A stretch of 64,000 bases of DNA from Phallusia fumigata (GCA_008931825.1 QXVZ01004770.1:1163-65162); one strand, 5' to 3'. Positions 13,801 to 25,460 are shown, counted from the stretch's first letter. Notes: generated from the sequence alone by a model not told the origin. A program made the numbers and translations.

Positions 13801-15869
13801 AAGGGGAAACGCATGGCTAATGTACAAAATATTTAAAGAATAAACTGACCTAATTGGTAAAAATATTTCTACTCGCGTCTTTGTTGTGTCACATCATAAG
13901 TTTCACTAATCATTTGTAGCGGATTATTGTAAACTAGTTTCGACCTGGTGAAAAACCCTAAAAAACGAAATCAGACAGAAAAACATAGAAATACTTCGCC
14001 GTTCCCTATTCCAATAGAACCGCGTCTGTTGTTGTGCCAATACCATGCGACATATGCACGTTATGACAAATCGACCACCAACGGTAATTGCGTTGAATTG
14101 TATACGAGACATACGGCCATGTTTCCTTGTTACGTCAAACCCAAGGGAGGGTCAGATAAATTCTCCATACGGGTGCCGCCGCCAAATATACGCTGATTAC
14201 TCATAATCAACAAACAGCAAGACACAAATGAATTGCGGTTTGTATGTTACTTGTTGTGAAGTAAAGCCAAAAACCAAGATGAAGGCACTCGGTGTTCTGC
14301 TGACCTTTGACCTCGCTACTACTATTACTGCATGCTTTATTATTTTCCCATGCGGCCCGTTGAATACTAAACTTCAGGTGGATGAGGCGATTTGAAACAG
14401 GGTCTTTCCTTCATAATTTGTTATTGGCATATGGGCAGATGCATTTACGTTTACATATTACGCGACCACTTGACAAACCAAAACGAATAGTTTTTACAAT
14501 CAGGAAAGAATGTTCTGGCGCAAATGAGGGGTTTAGAAACAAAAAACGCCAGATTGTACCGACTGGCGATATTCGCTGTAGATTTTATGCCACACCAGGT
14601 GCCAAAGTACGCCTGAAAACCAAAAGTTTCAGGTTTTTCTAAACCAAAGTTTGCAAGAATCAGTTTACACTTTTTGCAGTAAAGGGTTGGGTCGAAAAAT
14701 AAATATTGAACTATGCTGAGTAATTTTTTCAACTAAAAAGTTAACCAAACGAGAAGATACTTAAACCCACAATTCAGCAACCAAAACGTTTCAGCATCTT
14801 GTACGTCTGGGAAACCAAAACACACACACAAGCCTTTGATTGAAAAAGTTGTTCACTTTTAAGGGGTCTCTCAATTCTCGTGTTACTTCCGTATATAATT
14901 ATATATCTTGATTGGAAATTAGGGAAGTTGAATCAATATGAACAATATGAACGAAATGTTAATGAGACTGAAGCTAATTTGAACGGGGCTTCAGCGGCCC
15001 TTATAGTAAAGTTCGCGTCTATACTCATTTGTTTCATTTAGTTGGGTGTAGTATATTTGAATGTTTTTCTGCTATTTGCTTACTTTGCTGCTCCAGAACG
15101 TTTTGCGACAGCTTATTCATTTTTAGTGCATAAAATCAATGCAAAGAACAAATATGGAAATTACAAAATGCTGATCAAGGTTTTCTAGATCTATAAAGAC
15201 ATCCCCGCAACAACCAATCTCTCTGGACAAGGGAAAAGACTTTATGTTGCATTTGTGCGCCGTCTGGCGGGCACCACAATTGTAGCAAAACGTTTAGAAG
15301 AATGCACAATGTTATTTTTAATCATTGTCACAAAACATTTTCTAAAAGTAACCCCCAAAAGGTATAACAACAAATGCAGTTGCACATGTTAAATATTACT
15401 AAATCATTATTGCAATAAAATTTTGAAAAATAAATTTGCTCGCTGAGCTAGTTTCTATATGTTTATTAACCATATTTAAGTAACATTGTTTGTTCTTTCA
15501 GACAGAAGCAGGATCAAATGTTAGCACAGCATCACAAACATGTTATTTACAACGTTGCTGCTTTATATCTGAAGACAGCTTCCAACACAAGCCACAAAGT
15601 GAATGTTAAGAAATTTTGTACATCGTCCTGTCTGTATCACGTGACCAGGGGGCGTGTAAAATAAGAAGAACTTCGTTCGCCAAAAATGAAAGTCGTTAAG
15701 TCACGCATTTCGTATAAGGTCTGTGCCCAGAACTATCGTAAGGCCCACCGACATAGGATACTTAACGGTTTTTTGCACTGTCCAATTAAAAAAATACGCG
15801 ACATTCCTTCAGCTTAACAACCAAACAAAAACCTAGATTTACGTATTTTTCTTAAAAATAGAGAACATG
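10881..15869. other. Intergenic, nothing recognised
   Basis: ORFs are all below 95 codons, overlap on both strands and show no family motif. The region is AT-rich with ordinary simple-sequence runs. No RNA gene or transposon end was identified. Confidence 0.35.
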
Positions 15870-16578
15870 AATAAATGCGCTCAACTGCGGCGGGGGCATA
15901 AAGGCGCTCAACTGCGGCGGGCGCATAAATGCGCTCAACTGCGGCAGGGGCATAAATGCGCTCAACTGCGGCGGGCGCATAAATGCGCTCAACTGCGGCA
16001 GGGGCATAAATGCGCTCAACTGCGGCGGGCGCATAAATGCGCTCAACTGCGGCAGGGGCATAAATGCGCTCAACTGCGGCGGGCGCATAAATGCGCTCAA
16101 CTGCGGCAGGGGCATAAATGCGCTCAACTGCGGCGGGCGCATAAATGCGCTCAACTGCGGCAGGGGCATAAATGCGCTCAACTGCGGCGGGCGCATAAAT
16201 GCGCTCAACTGCGGCAGGGGCATAAATGCGCTCAACTGCGGCGGGCGCATAAATGCGCTCAACTGCGGCAGGGGCATAAATGCGCTCAACTGCGGCGGGC
16301 GCATAAATGCGCTCAACTGCGGCAGGGGCATAAATGCGCTCAACTGCGGCGGGCGCATAAATGCGCTCAACTGCGGCAGGGGCATAAATGCGCTCAACTG
16401 CGGCGGGCGCATAAATGCGCTCAACTGCGGCAGGGGCATAAATGCGCTCAACTGCGGCGGGCGCATAAATGCGCTCAACTGCGGCAGGGGCATAAATGCG
16501 CTCAACTGCGGCGGGGGCATAAACGCGCTCAACTGCGGCGGGGACATAAACGCGCTCAACTGCGGCGGGCGCATAAAT
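15870..16578. repeat. 27-bp minisatellite with 54-bp higher-order unit
   Basis: About 26 copies of a 27-base unit (ATAAATGCGCTCAACTGCGG followed by CGGGCGC or CAGGGGC). Through the centre the two types alternate strictly, making a 54-bp higher-order repeat. The first unit or two and the last two or three diverge (AAGG, AACG and GGGGAC variants), as expected for homogenisation strongest in the middle. Because 27 is a multiple of three, four of six frames stay open for more than 230 codons. These are artefacts of the period, not proteins. It lies next to the secreted-peptide cluster. Confidence 0.95.
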
Positions 16579-16816
16579 CATACAAACCAGCAGATCATAT
16601 TGGTGTTTCAGAGACAGTAACTGTTAAATTTAAAGCAAAAAAAATTATTTTCAAAAAATACAGCAATTAGTTGGTCATTGCAATAAATCTTTAGTTTACA
16701 AAAATAATGAAATGCAACATTTAGGATTCTCTAATATGACCTTTGTACACCGTTAAAACCACTGAAAAGTCGTCCTTTTCGCTTCATCACACAACAAGAC
16801 AACAATATTCTTGGGA

Positions 16817-17212
16817 ATTGTTTTGATTTATTTTGAAGTTCATTTCTTCACGCCCGGACCAAGTAATGAGAAACCTTCAAATCAAATGCAAAAGTAAATT
16901 TAAGCGGCCTTTGCTGTAACAGTTTGCATGAAAACAAATCCAAAGTTTTCAGATGTTTCCATCGTTTCTACATTGATGCGGTATCTGCTGTATAACGTTA
17001 ATAACTTTTTTATTCGTCAGGGTTAGCAAATTCTCCAAAATCTTCTTCTTCCATCAGTGCATTGATTTCTTTCTCTGCACGTTTACAGCAACAAGAAGAC
17101 TATTATTTTCAGCAACCATCATTTACAAAGTGAAGTACGTGTCCATATCTACAAGGCTTACCGAGAGAATTGACATCTCCCCAGCGTAAACCACGACGGC
17201 TGACTCACACGT
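16817..17212 (-). pseudogene. Cationic secreted-peptide family, copy 1, truncated
   Basis: Minus strand. The acidic-tail exon is intact (17074-17010: EKEINALMEEEDFGEFANPDE, in two parts EKEINALM and EEEDFGEFANPDE). The end of the core exon survives up to 17162, reading SRRGLRWGDVNSL before a GTAAGCC donor. The signal peptide, first intron, non-coding first exon and TATA box are gone. The core sequence runs directly into the CACGT-containing upstream flank, consistent with one deletion. A homologous 3' UTR lies near 16817-16880. The shared regulatory block remains at 17256-17300. It cannot make a secreted product. Confidence 0.75.
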
Positions 17213-17255
17213 AATACATGGTTTAGTAGAAGAGCAGCCAACTACGACATCGCAA

Positions 17256-17300
17256 GATGTGAGTCAAGTTGTGTTTGTCGCAGCATACGCGATCTTTTAC
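17256..17300 (+). promoter_or_regulatory. Shared regulatory block, copy 1
   Basis: Reads GATGTGAGTCAAG, then TTGTGTTTGTCGCAGCATA, then CGCGATCTTTTAC. It is nearly identical to blocks at 19342, 22173 (inverted), 23688, 25461 and 27061. TGAGTCA is the core site for AP-1 and related bZIP dimers. This copy sits upstream of the truncated copy 1. Confidence 0.75.
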
Positions 17301-18369
17301 TCCGCAAACATCGGACAGACTTTTTCTCAGAAGCGGAAATTGTTGCAAGCCGTTGCAGATGCTTAAAAATATAGTTTAAGCGCAAAGAACGGCTGTTGGT
17401 TTACTAATCGGATTTTATCTTTAGATTTTACCAAGGCCGTGACTCCCGACCTTCTTGTGTTCGCGTACCACTTGAAGGTAACGCATTGTACTACTTAGTA
17501 CCGGAGAAGTAATTACGGTCTAAAACTTATTTAATTTTATCTGAATTAAATTATGTAAATATAATAAAAGAGGATGGAAAGAGGATAAAAAGAGGACGCA
17601 GTTCAATTTAAAACGCGAGAGGTGTTAGTGTGCCCCCTGAAATGCCATCGCGTCCCAATAGGCTAGTGGTACGGGTATCACTGGTTGGGAAATACTGCAC
17701 TATAGGTCTTAAAATGTTTCATGTCGCCAAAAAAACCTCAATTAAACTTCATGTTAACAAGATGTTGATTGACTAATTTACTGTATTATATGTGACATTG
17801 TCGTGTTCGCGATATAACGCGGCACAAAAGAAATATATTAGGGATTTTTATTTTGCTTGTTTTGGGTATGATTACTGAAGTTTAGTGAAAAATCTTGACT
17901 TGGAAGAGGACACTATGTTGTCACACTATGTTGTTTAGTGCGGGCTACGCCATATTCATTTTGAGTTTGAAATTGTGTTTTGTATAGATCTCATCGTTTT
18001 AAAATACCGACAGGACAAACATCAAGATGTAAACCGAAATGAATGGAGCGTGCACAACTCGATTAAAGAAAATGAGTGGATGCCAGCCTGCCAGCCGGGT
18101 TTTGCCAAATACTTGCCAAGCGGATATCAAATGCTTTCTTTAATTGTCAAGCAGTAATACACACCGATCAAGACGTTGATTTGAGGCACAACCAAAACCT
18201 TGTTTAGGTATTTGTATCGAAGGCGATTTGAACAAAATGTACCTGTCTTGACCAAAGAAGCGGTGTTTAACCTTGTGGTAATTACCAAAATGTTTTCATT
18301 TTAGTTTACCTAATTTAGGATTTCCAAAATAAATGAGACGCAAAACTTAGGACTCTCCAAAAAATAACT

Positions 18370-19215
18370 GCAGTTGTTTTTTGCTGTGTTGAATAAAACT
18401 GAAAAGAGCATCATCTTTTTTGATTCAGCACACAGCAATATACAGTATTTTCTGCAATTGTTTTATTTGTTTAAAAGCTGAAGTTCTTCGCAACAGAAAA
18501 AACTGAAAATAAAAAACAAAATAAAGTTTATGAAGCTGCCTTTTCCAACACAGTTTGCCTGACATAAAACAAACACAATGTTTTCATATGTTTGTGACAT
18601 TTGCTGCCTAAATGCATTTAACTGCCTAAGTTAAAATTGGCCCGTGGATGTCTTTACCTCTAATCATTCGCCGGATTCAAAAAATTCCTCCAAATCCAAA
18701 TCCACTTCGTCCATCAAATTTGCAAACTTCAGTACGTATCCTTATCCACAAGGCTTACCGACAGGCCTAGCATCTTTTGACCAGTTCCTCGCCCACCAAA
18801 ACTGAGCTTCAGTGACATCGGCAGCAAGGAGGACAAGTCCCAAAAGAAGAGCGATAAGAATTAGTTTATTCATCTAAGAACAAAGTTTTATTCAACAAAA
18901 CCGCATCATTCAGCCCAACAACAGTATTCTATAGCAAGTCAGTACAATTGGAAATTTCAGTTAGGGATTGTTACATCAAAGTAACATCTAGGACTTCACA
19001 TATTACCAAAACATAACGGTGTCAGTTTTTACTGCAATAAAACCGTCGGAGCAACTGTTGCCAGAACCAAATTTAACGCTATTCCTCAAACCAAAATCTA
19101 AATTGAGAAAAACAACTACAAAATCAGATACCAACAAATTTGCCATACTAACCTTAACTGCTGTTAGCACAACCTTGTGTTCAACGCCAAAATAATTTAG
19201 CCTGCTATATAAACC
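18370..19215 (-). pseudogene. Cationic secreted-peptide family, copy 2, probably non-functional
   Basis: Minus strand. The leader/core exon 18873-18759 is open and begins MNKLILIALLLGLVLLAA. The core (QFWWARNWSKDARPV) is Trp-rich and much less basic than its paralogues, and it lacks the WGDV motif. The tail exon survives at 18732-18664 (KFANLMDE onward). The intron between them has shrunk to under about 35 bases and has lost the usual CGTGCAG acceptor and the tail exon's first codons, so correct splicing is unlikely. The promoter side is complete: TATA-like TTTATATAG at 19213-19205, a short 5' exon ending with a GTTAG donor (19153), and the regulatory block at 19342-19386. Confidence 0.65.
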
Positions 19216-19341
19216 ACCTAATGAAAAAATCCTTCTTCGTTTTGTTCAGTTTTTGAACATCGAACGAATCAGGGAACTTCAATCAGTATCACGTGATACA
19301 TGGCATGGTGAGAGACGCGCCAACTTGGAGCGACTTCGCAG

Positions 19342-19386
19342 GATGTGAGTCAAGTTGTGTTTGTCGCAACATACGCGATCTTTTAC
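19342..19386 (+). promoter_or_regulatory. Shared regulatory block, copy 2
   Basis: A near-perfect consensus copy (GATGTGAGTCAAG, TTGTGTTTGTCGCAACATA, CGCGATCTTTTAC). It lies about 130 bp upstream of the TATA box of copy 2. A CACGTG E-box lies about 50 bp further out, near 19291, also seen near other copies. Confidence 0.8.
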
Positions 19387-20539
19387 TTTGTTAGCAGCGG
19401 ACAGAATTTATCTAGCGGCTTATTACAGCAGCGGAAATTGTTAAAAAAACGTTAAAGATACCAAAAAATATCTTTTGGGGCCTCTATTGCAAACAACAGC
19501 TGTTGGTTTATCACTTGGGTTACTTCTTCAAGTGGGCTGTTGTTTATAAATTAATTCACCGTATAACATCTTACACTGCTATGTTGGACAGATGACGACA
19601 TAGAAAAAACAGAAACTAATTCAGATTGTTTTTAATTTTGGTCTGTTTGTATGTTGACTAAAATATAGGGTAAAAAAACTGTGTATCCAATCATTTTTAA
19701 CAAACTGTTTCCAGCCTTCTATTGGACTAGATGTGTTGTACTTTGCTTCCGCCGACGAGAACATCAATTGAGCCCAAATACCCCGTTGGAAATACGACAA
19801 AGAAAAATGGGAGCGAGAGGAGAGAGAGAAGCGAGAGGAGCGAGCAGTGCTGATTGCAACAAGACTCGATTTGACAAAATGGGAAGCTACCAGTCGGGCC
19901 TGCCCAATACCTACTAAGCGGACATCAAATGATTCCCCAGATTTTTAAGCGATATACAGCAATCAGCATATTCGCACGTTGTAGATTTCAAAATAGTCGT
20001 CGAGTAAACACGATTTTGCCCAAATTCGAATTTCTTAATAAGGACCCTAATTTAACCAAAATCAGAACCTCTCAACACTTTGTTCAGGATTTGTATCAAC
20101 TGCGATTTGGTGTGCCTGGTTTATCCAAAACTATTTTATACGACCTTTACTCTTGCCTGCATCTGTTTGTTTAATTTAATATTGTAATCAGGCGTCGTTT
20201 TGCAGAGGTTTACTCAAAGTCCCACATTTTTCAAACGTTCTGCTGCAGCCGCCTGTGTGTTTTGATGTGAATATTATCGTTGTAAGAAACTGTGTGCGAT
20301 CAGTTACCTTTAACGAAATCCTATCAGAATTTTATTAGATCTGTATGTGGGTCGAGCGCCTCAGACGCTCTTTACGAAATGCAATGGAGCGTCGTCTGGT
20401 GGACAACTAAACATTACATCAAAACCACAACAACTTATCTGCTTTCAATGACTGGAAGCTTGCAAAGTAGTCGTTCATTTGGAACTTGTTTTTGTTTATT
20501 TTTATTTAGGTGCAACACTTAATAAGGCTTATTAAAATA

Positions 20540-20870
20540 AAACCTGCACTTGTTTTGAAAACTGTTGAATACAAACTGAAAAAAATTTGATCGTCCTTTA
20601 AACAAGATACAGCATTTCCTGATATTTTTTGATTTGTTGGGACGTTCAAAATTCGGACGAAGTGAAAGAAACTTGAAATAAAATACAGAAGTAGAGTTCA
20701 AGATACTGCCTGGCTTGACACACACTCTGCCTAATATACAAACAAAAGCACAACCTTTTTAGACGTTTGTGTCATTCATCGCCTTAATGTGGTAACTGCT
20801 GTATTTGCAATAAAGCATCCGTGGATATTCCTAACTCTAATCATTCGTCGAATTCTTTTCGCACCAAACA
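20540..20870 (-). pseudogene. Remnant of secreted-peptide unit (3' part only)
   Basis: Similarity to the family's 3' UTR and 3' UTR intron continues to the last codons of the tail exon (CATTCGTCGAATTC near 20845-20860), then stops. No leader, core or regulatory block follows, so this is a decayed duplication unit. Confidence 0.55.
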
Positions 20871-21689
20871 TATGCAACTCGCTTTCATCCGCAGGAACGT
20901 GATAAGTTGAGTAAAACATTATGACAAAGTGGCACAGAAACAGGAAGAGCTGTCAAAACCTTACGGTTGAAACTACGGCAAAGATGAAACAGAAGTAAGA
21001 GAAGCGAGCGCTGATGGAAAAGTGACTAGAACCAGCTGGTTCTGGCAATTTTTTGTCAAGCGGACATCAAATGCTTCCGTCAATTTTCAAGCTGCAATAT
21101 ACGCCGATCACGACGTTTTGCACGTTGCCGGTTTCAAAACAGTCGTTGAAGTAACGTTCATTTTCTAACGCACCAATCAATTTTAAACCATTCCAGATGT
21201 TGTCACGCCATCTCCTTTTGGGTCTATCTTTTTTCTATTTTCAGTTACAAATTTATCCAATCATTTGTCTACATAGGTGTCAGCCTTCTGCATACATGGC
21301 TCAACAAGCTAAATCTTGCTTCCCGTAGCTTTGCTGTTAATTCTCTGACTCCAAACATTCTTCGTATTTCACTTCCACCCCTCCACAACCAGTTTTGTGG
21401 GCGTACACGCTAATAGTGTTAGGGATCTAATTTTTTGTATCGGATCTATTGTAAAATCACAAAACCATTTGACACTTTGCGAGCTTTTTCACCTTTACAT
21501 TTCGTTTCTTGAACAAAAAGCACAATATTGCGCCACTTTTCCATCCTGTGGACTATTTCCATACCATTGCCAGTTATAAAACCAAAAGTCCAAAAGACTA
21601 CATCTCTTGTTGCGAGTCGTAGCACTGTTGATTAGCTGATTTTGAATTCGCATCATACCTTAGTTCGGCAACGGTTTTTGCCCTTCCCC

Positions 21690-21765
21690 CCGCGAACCCC
21701 TTTAGTCGCCTTTTACGACAGGTAGGGTGACCCAGTGCTATTCTGAACCCGGCACCGGACGGGAA
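21690..21765. repeat. Possible SINE/LINE-tail fragment
   Basis: Contains TTTAGTCGCCTTTTACGACA followed by GGTAGGGTGACCCAGTGCTATTCTGAACCC (two adjoining pieces). I recall closely similar phrases (GTCGCCTCTTACGACA, TATTCTAACCCGG) recurring in short retroposons of many invertebrates. Ends and class cannot be set from one copy. Confidence 0.35.
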
Positions 21766-21849
21766 AACTTTACAACACCGGGAAAACCTGAGTCATGCTC
21801 GCCTGGTTTTCATATTACCGAATATGCAATATCCAAAATACATATGACT

Positions 21850-22165
21850 CTAACATGCAACTGCGTTTATTTTGTTTTTCTGCTGTTGAAAAAAATATAA
21901 ACATGTATTCGTCCTTTTTACTTCAACAGACAACAAGATACAACGTATCCTGTCATTGTTTTATTTGCATGGAAGTTGAATTTCTTCACACCCGGACGAA
22001 GTAATAAAAAACATAGAAATAAAATGCAAAGGTTAATTCAACAGACAGTTTACGTAATATTCAAACAACCACAATATGTTCTTAAATGGTTGCATTATTT
22101 ACTGCCTACTGTATGATGCTGTTATCCGCTTTTTTATTAAGCCACTGAAGAAATTCTGCCAGCTC
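21850..22165 (-). pseudogene. Remnant of secreted-peptide unit (3' part only)
   Basis: Carries the family's 3' UTR landmarks on the minus strand: the polyadenylation region near 21960, the CACxCCCGGACGAAGTAATAA homologue at about 21990-22008, and the intron. A short decayed stretch of tail exon follows near 22135-22165. It then abuts the inverted promoter of the intact plus-strand gene, marking an inversion or head-to-head junction. Confidence 0.55.
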
Positions 22166-22172
22166 ATAAGTA

Positions 22173-22215
22173 AGTAAAGATCGTATGTTGTGACAAACAC
22201 AATTTGACTCACATC
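22173..22215 (-). promoter_or_regulatory. Shared regulatory block, copy 3 (inverted)
   Basis: The same block on the opposite strand, matching the opposite orientation of the gene it precedes. It ends about 120 bp upstream of TTTATAAGG (22336-22344). That the block flips with its gene supports a promoter-linked role, though co-duplication alone would also give this. A CACGTG is nearby at 22259. Confidence 0.8.
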
Positions 22216-22364
22216 ATGCGAAGTCGTTTAAAGTAAGATTTTTATCCGGTTAGGTATCACGTGACCCAGTCTAATTGAAATTACGTGGTTTATAAACACA
22301 AGAAGGAGGAATATTTTTTAAATTTTACTGAGTGGTTTATAAGGCAACCTACCTTCCTTATCTG

Positions 22365-23060
22365 TTTATCACAAGATTGTGCTAACAGCAGTTGAGGTAG
22401 GAATTTCTGGTGGTCTAGTTTGTGTTTGTCTTTTATACATTTATACAAGTCTTTGGATAGCGGATAAGCTTTTAATAAATTATAGACTTTATTTCGTGTG
22501 TTATCCCCTACCTTTCAATTTACTAAAACTCAACGCTTTAGTTGTTTGTTAATTTCCGATCAAATACCGTTGACTTGATAAAATGTTCATGAAAACTTTA
22601 TTTTCAGATGAATAAACTCATTCTTATCGCTCTTCTTTTGGGACTTGTCCTTCTTGCGTCTGACGTCACTGACGGTCGTAGACATTATCACCATCGCCGT
22701 CGCCGTTGGGGAGACATGAAGTTTGTCGGTAAGTTTTGTGGACACGGACACGTACTTATAACTTTGTAAAATGACAGTTCATAAACCTTGTTGCTGTAAA
22801 CGTGCAGAGACGGAAATGCATAACTTGATGGACGAAGAGTTTGGGGAGTTCCCGGAGTTCGACGAGTAATTGGAGGTAAAAATGATTGAGTTTTAACAAA
22901 TATAGCGGTTACAGCATTTGTATATTACGAAAAGTGTGTCAGCCAAAAGCGATCTTTTGAATTTATTTTTGCATTTTATTTCTAGGTTTCTTGTTACTTC
23001 GTACGGACGTGAAGAAACTGAACTTCCAAACAAATAAAACAATTACAGGAAACGTTGTAT
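22365..23060 (+). CDS. Small secreted cationic peptide precursor (60 aa), intact
   Basis: The coding parts are 22608-22728 and 22808-22869, joined in phase 1 across a GTAAG...CGTGCAG intron. The span includes an inferred short 5' exon (about 22368-22396, after TTTATAAGG at 22336) and a 3' exon (from 22986) with AATAAA at 23033. The ATG follows a TTTTCAG acceptor directly. Residues 1-18 are a strong signal peptide (MNKLILIALLLGLVLLAS). The core (about 23-34) is RRHYHHRRRRWG. The C-terminal 20 residues are acidic (MHNLMDEEFGEFPEFDE). Leader, cationic core and anionic tail is the layout of many antimicrobial peptide precursors, ascidian ones included, but I recognise no named family. A second intron begins 6 bases after the stop codon. 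It is the only plus-strand copy. Antimicrobial activity is an inference; a signalling peptide or histidine metal binder is also possible. Confidence 0.75.
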
Positions 23061-23154
23061 CATGTTGTCTGCTAAATCAAAGAAGAATTACATTTTCATT
23101 CTTTGATGATATAAAAATAAAATTCATTTGTAAATTAAATTCATAGAGAGTTCA

Positions 23155-23195
23155 CCTTTGGCCGACCTAGGTTCGAATTCCGTAAAAAAACTTGA
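23155..23195 (+). other. tRNA-like B-box motif
   Basis: GGTTCGAATTCC followed by an A-rich run resembles the internal promoter of a tRNA-derived SINE. No convincing A box or cloverleaf was found upstream. Weak. Confidence 0.25.
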
Positions 23196-23687
23196 TGTAT
23201 GTGCTTGGTTACAATGTTTACTCTTTAAACTGTACAGAACTTGGTCGAATGGCCTGGAACACTTGACTCAATTACAGATAAAAACCGTAGTTGGGATTCA
23301 TACTCTTTAAAAAATATAAAAAATAAAGCACTACGCCTCAAAAACAAGCGATACCTAAAATCCTCAAATTAAACAACGGAAACCTCCAATGTGCAAATAA
23401 ATTGATTTTAGGTGCGTCGTTATCTATCCAACGCGTTATAATTTCACATATTATAATGCAATGAATTATTCGCCCATAGCATCATGTTAACATGTAACGT
23501 TTATTTAATACCTTTGGCGACATAAAGCGATTGAAATTTGTCTGCTAAAATTCGCCAAAAAAATTCCTTCTTGTTTTAATGGTTTCTTCAGTTTTTGAAA
23601 AATAAACAAATCACGTAATTTCATTCAGGGTGGATCACGTGATACATAACATGGTGAAAGACCCGCCTACTTGTAACGACACCGCAG

Positions 23688-23733
23688 GATGTGAGTCAAG
23701 TTGTGTTTGTCGCAACATACGAGAACTTTTACT
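23688..23733 (+). promoter_or_regulatory. Shared regulatory block, solo copy 4
   Basis: GATGTGAGTCAAG, TTGTGTTTGTCGCAACATA, then CGAGAACTTTTAC. The CACGTG-bearing flank (about 23636) and the CTTCTTGTTTTAATGG flank of the family promoters are present to its left. No TATA, leader or core exon follows within 500 bp, so the gene body has been lost and the block stands alone. Confidence 0.7.
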
Positions 23734-24690
23734 TCGCTAACAGCGAATAGCATTTCTCTTCTGACTTAAAACAGCGGACATTTTTTAATATTGTTAAAAA
23801 ATACAAAAAAACGTTTAGGGCCTCTATCGCAAACAGCAGCTGTTAGTTTATCACTCGGGTTCCGTTGTATTTTCCAACCAACCGGAATTTAGCTGTTTCA
23901 TGTTGCAAAAAGTTTAAAAGTATTTGATTAAACGTTATGTTAACTTAATAATTATCATTAAATTTTTGAAATTGTGTAGGAGCCATTTGTATCACTACGT
24001 CTCAATGCTTGTATTGTACTATCTGTATTAAATTTCGCTTTGGCCCGCAATAGCGAAGCCGTTATATTGCGACGTTGCACAGAGAGATGAACAGCTGTGA
24101 AAACCATACGGTTCAAAATGCGCTGAGATACGAAGATAAAACAGAAAAAATCCGGTTTTGCTAAATACTTGCCAATCGGACATCAAATGCTTCCTTTAAT
24201 TTTCAAGTTTTACTATACACCGATCACGACTTTTTGCACGTTGAAAGTTTTTAACAAGCTGTCGAATCAACGGGATTTTGTTAAACTTCAAAATTTAACC
24301 CTTATCTAACTTGACACAAAATGTCAAGAAACTTGTATCAACTGCGATTTTAATAAATTGCACTTGGATGTAAAGCTATAGCCGTTTCAACGAGCTGTTA
24401 GCCAGTAGTTCGGTGTTTTTGCCTGAACCTTAAGTGTTTAGAATATTTTTGGATCAATCTGCTACAGCCCCATGTGTGTTTTGTTGTGACTGTTTTCATT
24501 AAACTGTGTGCAAACAGTGACCTCTGTTGGTAGGATTCAACAGATAAACGCTTCGAACAAAATCGCTGCAGTGCACCACGAAGTTCATTTTTTCACGCCC
24601 GGACGAAAACAGACAAACAAACACAACATTGCATTATTTGCTGCCTTAATGCGGTAACTGCTCTATTTGTTAAAACGTGCATATTTTTAC

Positions 24691-25289
24691 CTCTAATTAT
24701 TCGTCGAATTCAACAAGTTCTGCAAATTCTTTACATTCTATGTCCATCAAAAAACTTATTTCTTTCTCTGCACGTTTACAGCAACTATGAGAGCAACCAT
24801 TATTTACATGGTTAAGTGTCAGTTGCCGCAAGGCTTACCGACAGCATCAACATCTCCCCAGCGTTTACGTCGGGGACGATAGCAGTGGGCACATAAACCC
24901 TCAATGTATTCTGACGCAAGGAGAACAAGTCCCAAAAGTAAAGCGATAAGCATGAGTTTGTTCATCTGAAAATAAAGTTTTCTCGAACAAAATTGTTCCA
25001 ACCAACAATGTTTGATTTGAAATTAGATAATAACTGAACTATAGCGATAATAACTAAAGTTTGTACAATCAGAAATTCTATGTAGGAGATAATAGCCTAC
25101 ATAAAAGTAAAATCATTTGCTTTACACTTTGCGAGAAAACAATGCCAGCGAAACTGTAAAAAGCGTCAAAGCAACCGTTAAAAGAACCAATTTAAGCGCT
25201 CATCCGCAAATCAAAAATAAGTGATCCAGACAATCCAGACAACCATGAATTTTTCTTACTTACCTTGTCTGCTGCTAGCACAATCTTGT
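24691..25289 (-). CDS. Small secreted cationic peptide precursor (65 aa), intact coding region
   Basis: Minus strand. The leader/core exon is 24965-24839 and the tail exon 24767-24697, joined in phase 1. The inferred 5' exon ends at 25264, with TATAAG at 25319-25314. Signal peptide MNKLMLIALLLGLVLLAS. The core is LCAHCYRPRRKRWGDVDAV, with two cysteines that could form one disulfide, and a dibasic KR before WGDV. The tail (EKEISFLMDIE onward, ending VEFDE) is acidic. The start is fixed by the CAG acceptor directly before ATG. The 3' UTR differs from the paralogues: the usual CTAG acceptor and AATAAA are not recognisable near 24580, so polyadenylation must use another site. Regulatory block at 25461. 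Confidence 0.72.
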
Positions 25290-25460
25290 GACCAACGCCA
25301 AAGAAACCTAGGTCTTATACACCACTCGAAATTAAAAAAAAATAGTTCCTTCTTCTTCTTTTTATTTAGTTGCTGAAGAGCAATTTGCAAAATCAAAATC
25401 GCGCAATTTGCATCAGTGATGCATTATGTGGTGGAAGACTCTTTTTAGACGACATCGCAG

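Noticed and set aside
15814-16670. Three long ORFs (240-267 codons) across the minisatellite, read as repetitive proteins (YAPAAVERI, KCAQLRRAH and similar)
   Set aside because: A 27-bp period lacking stops in four frames leaves all of them open at once. There is no promoter, splice or codon evidence favouring one.
18664-18873. Copy 2 of the peptide family as an intact gene with a very short intron
   Set aside because: Any intron would be under about 35 bases with no recognisable acceptor, and reading through meets a stop soon after the donor.
24819-24842. Gly-Lys right after the WGDV segment in the peptide genes, read as an amidation and cleavage signal
   Set aside because: The GK arises from reading the conserved donor G/GTAAG in frame, so it is produced by the splice site in every copy. 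It would matter only if the intron were retained.
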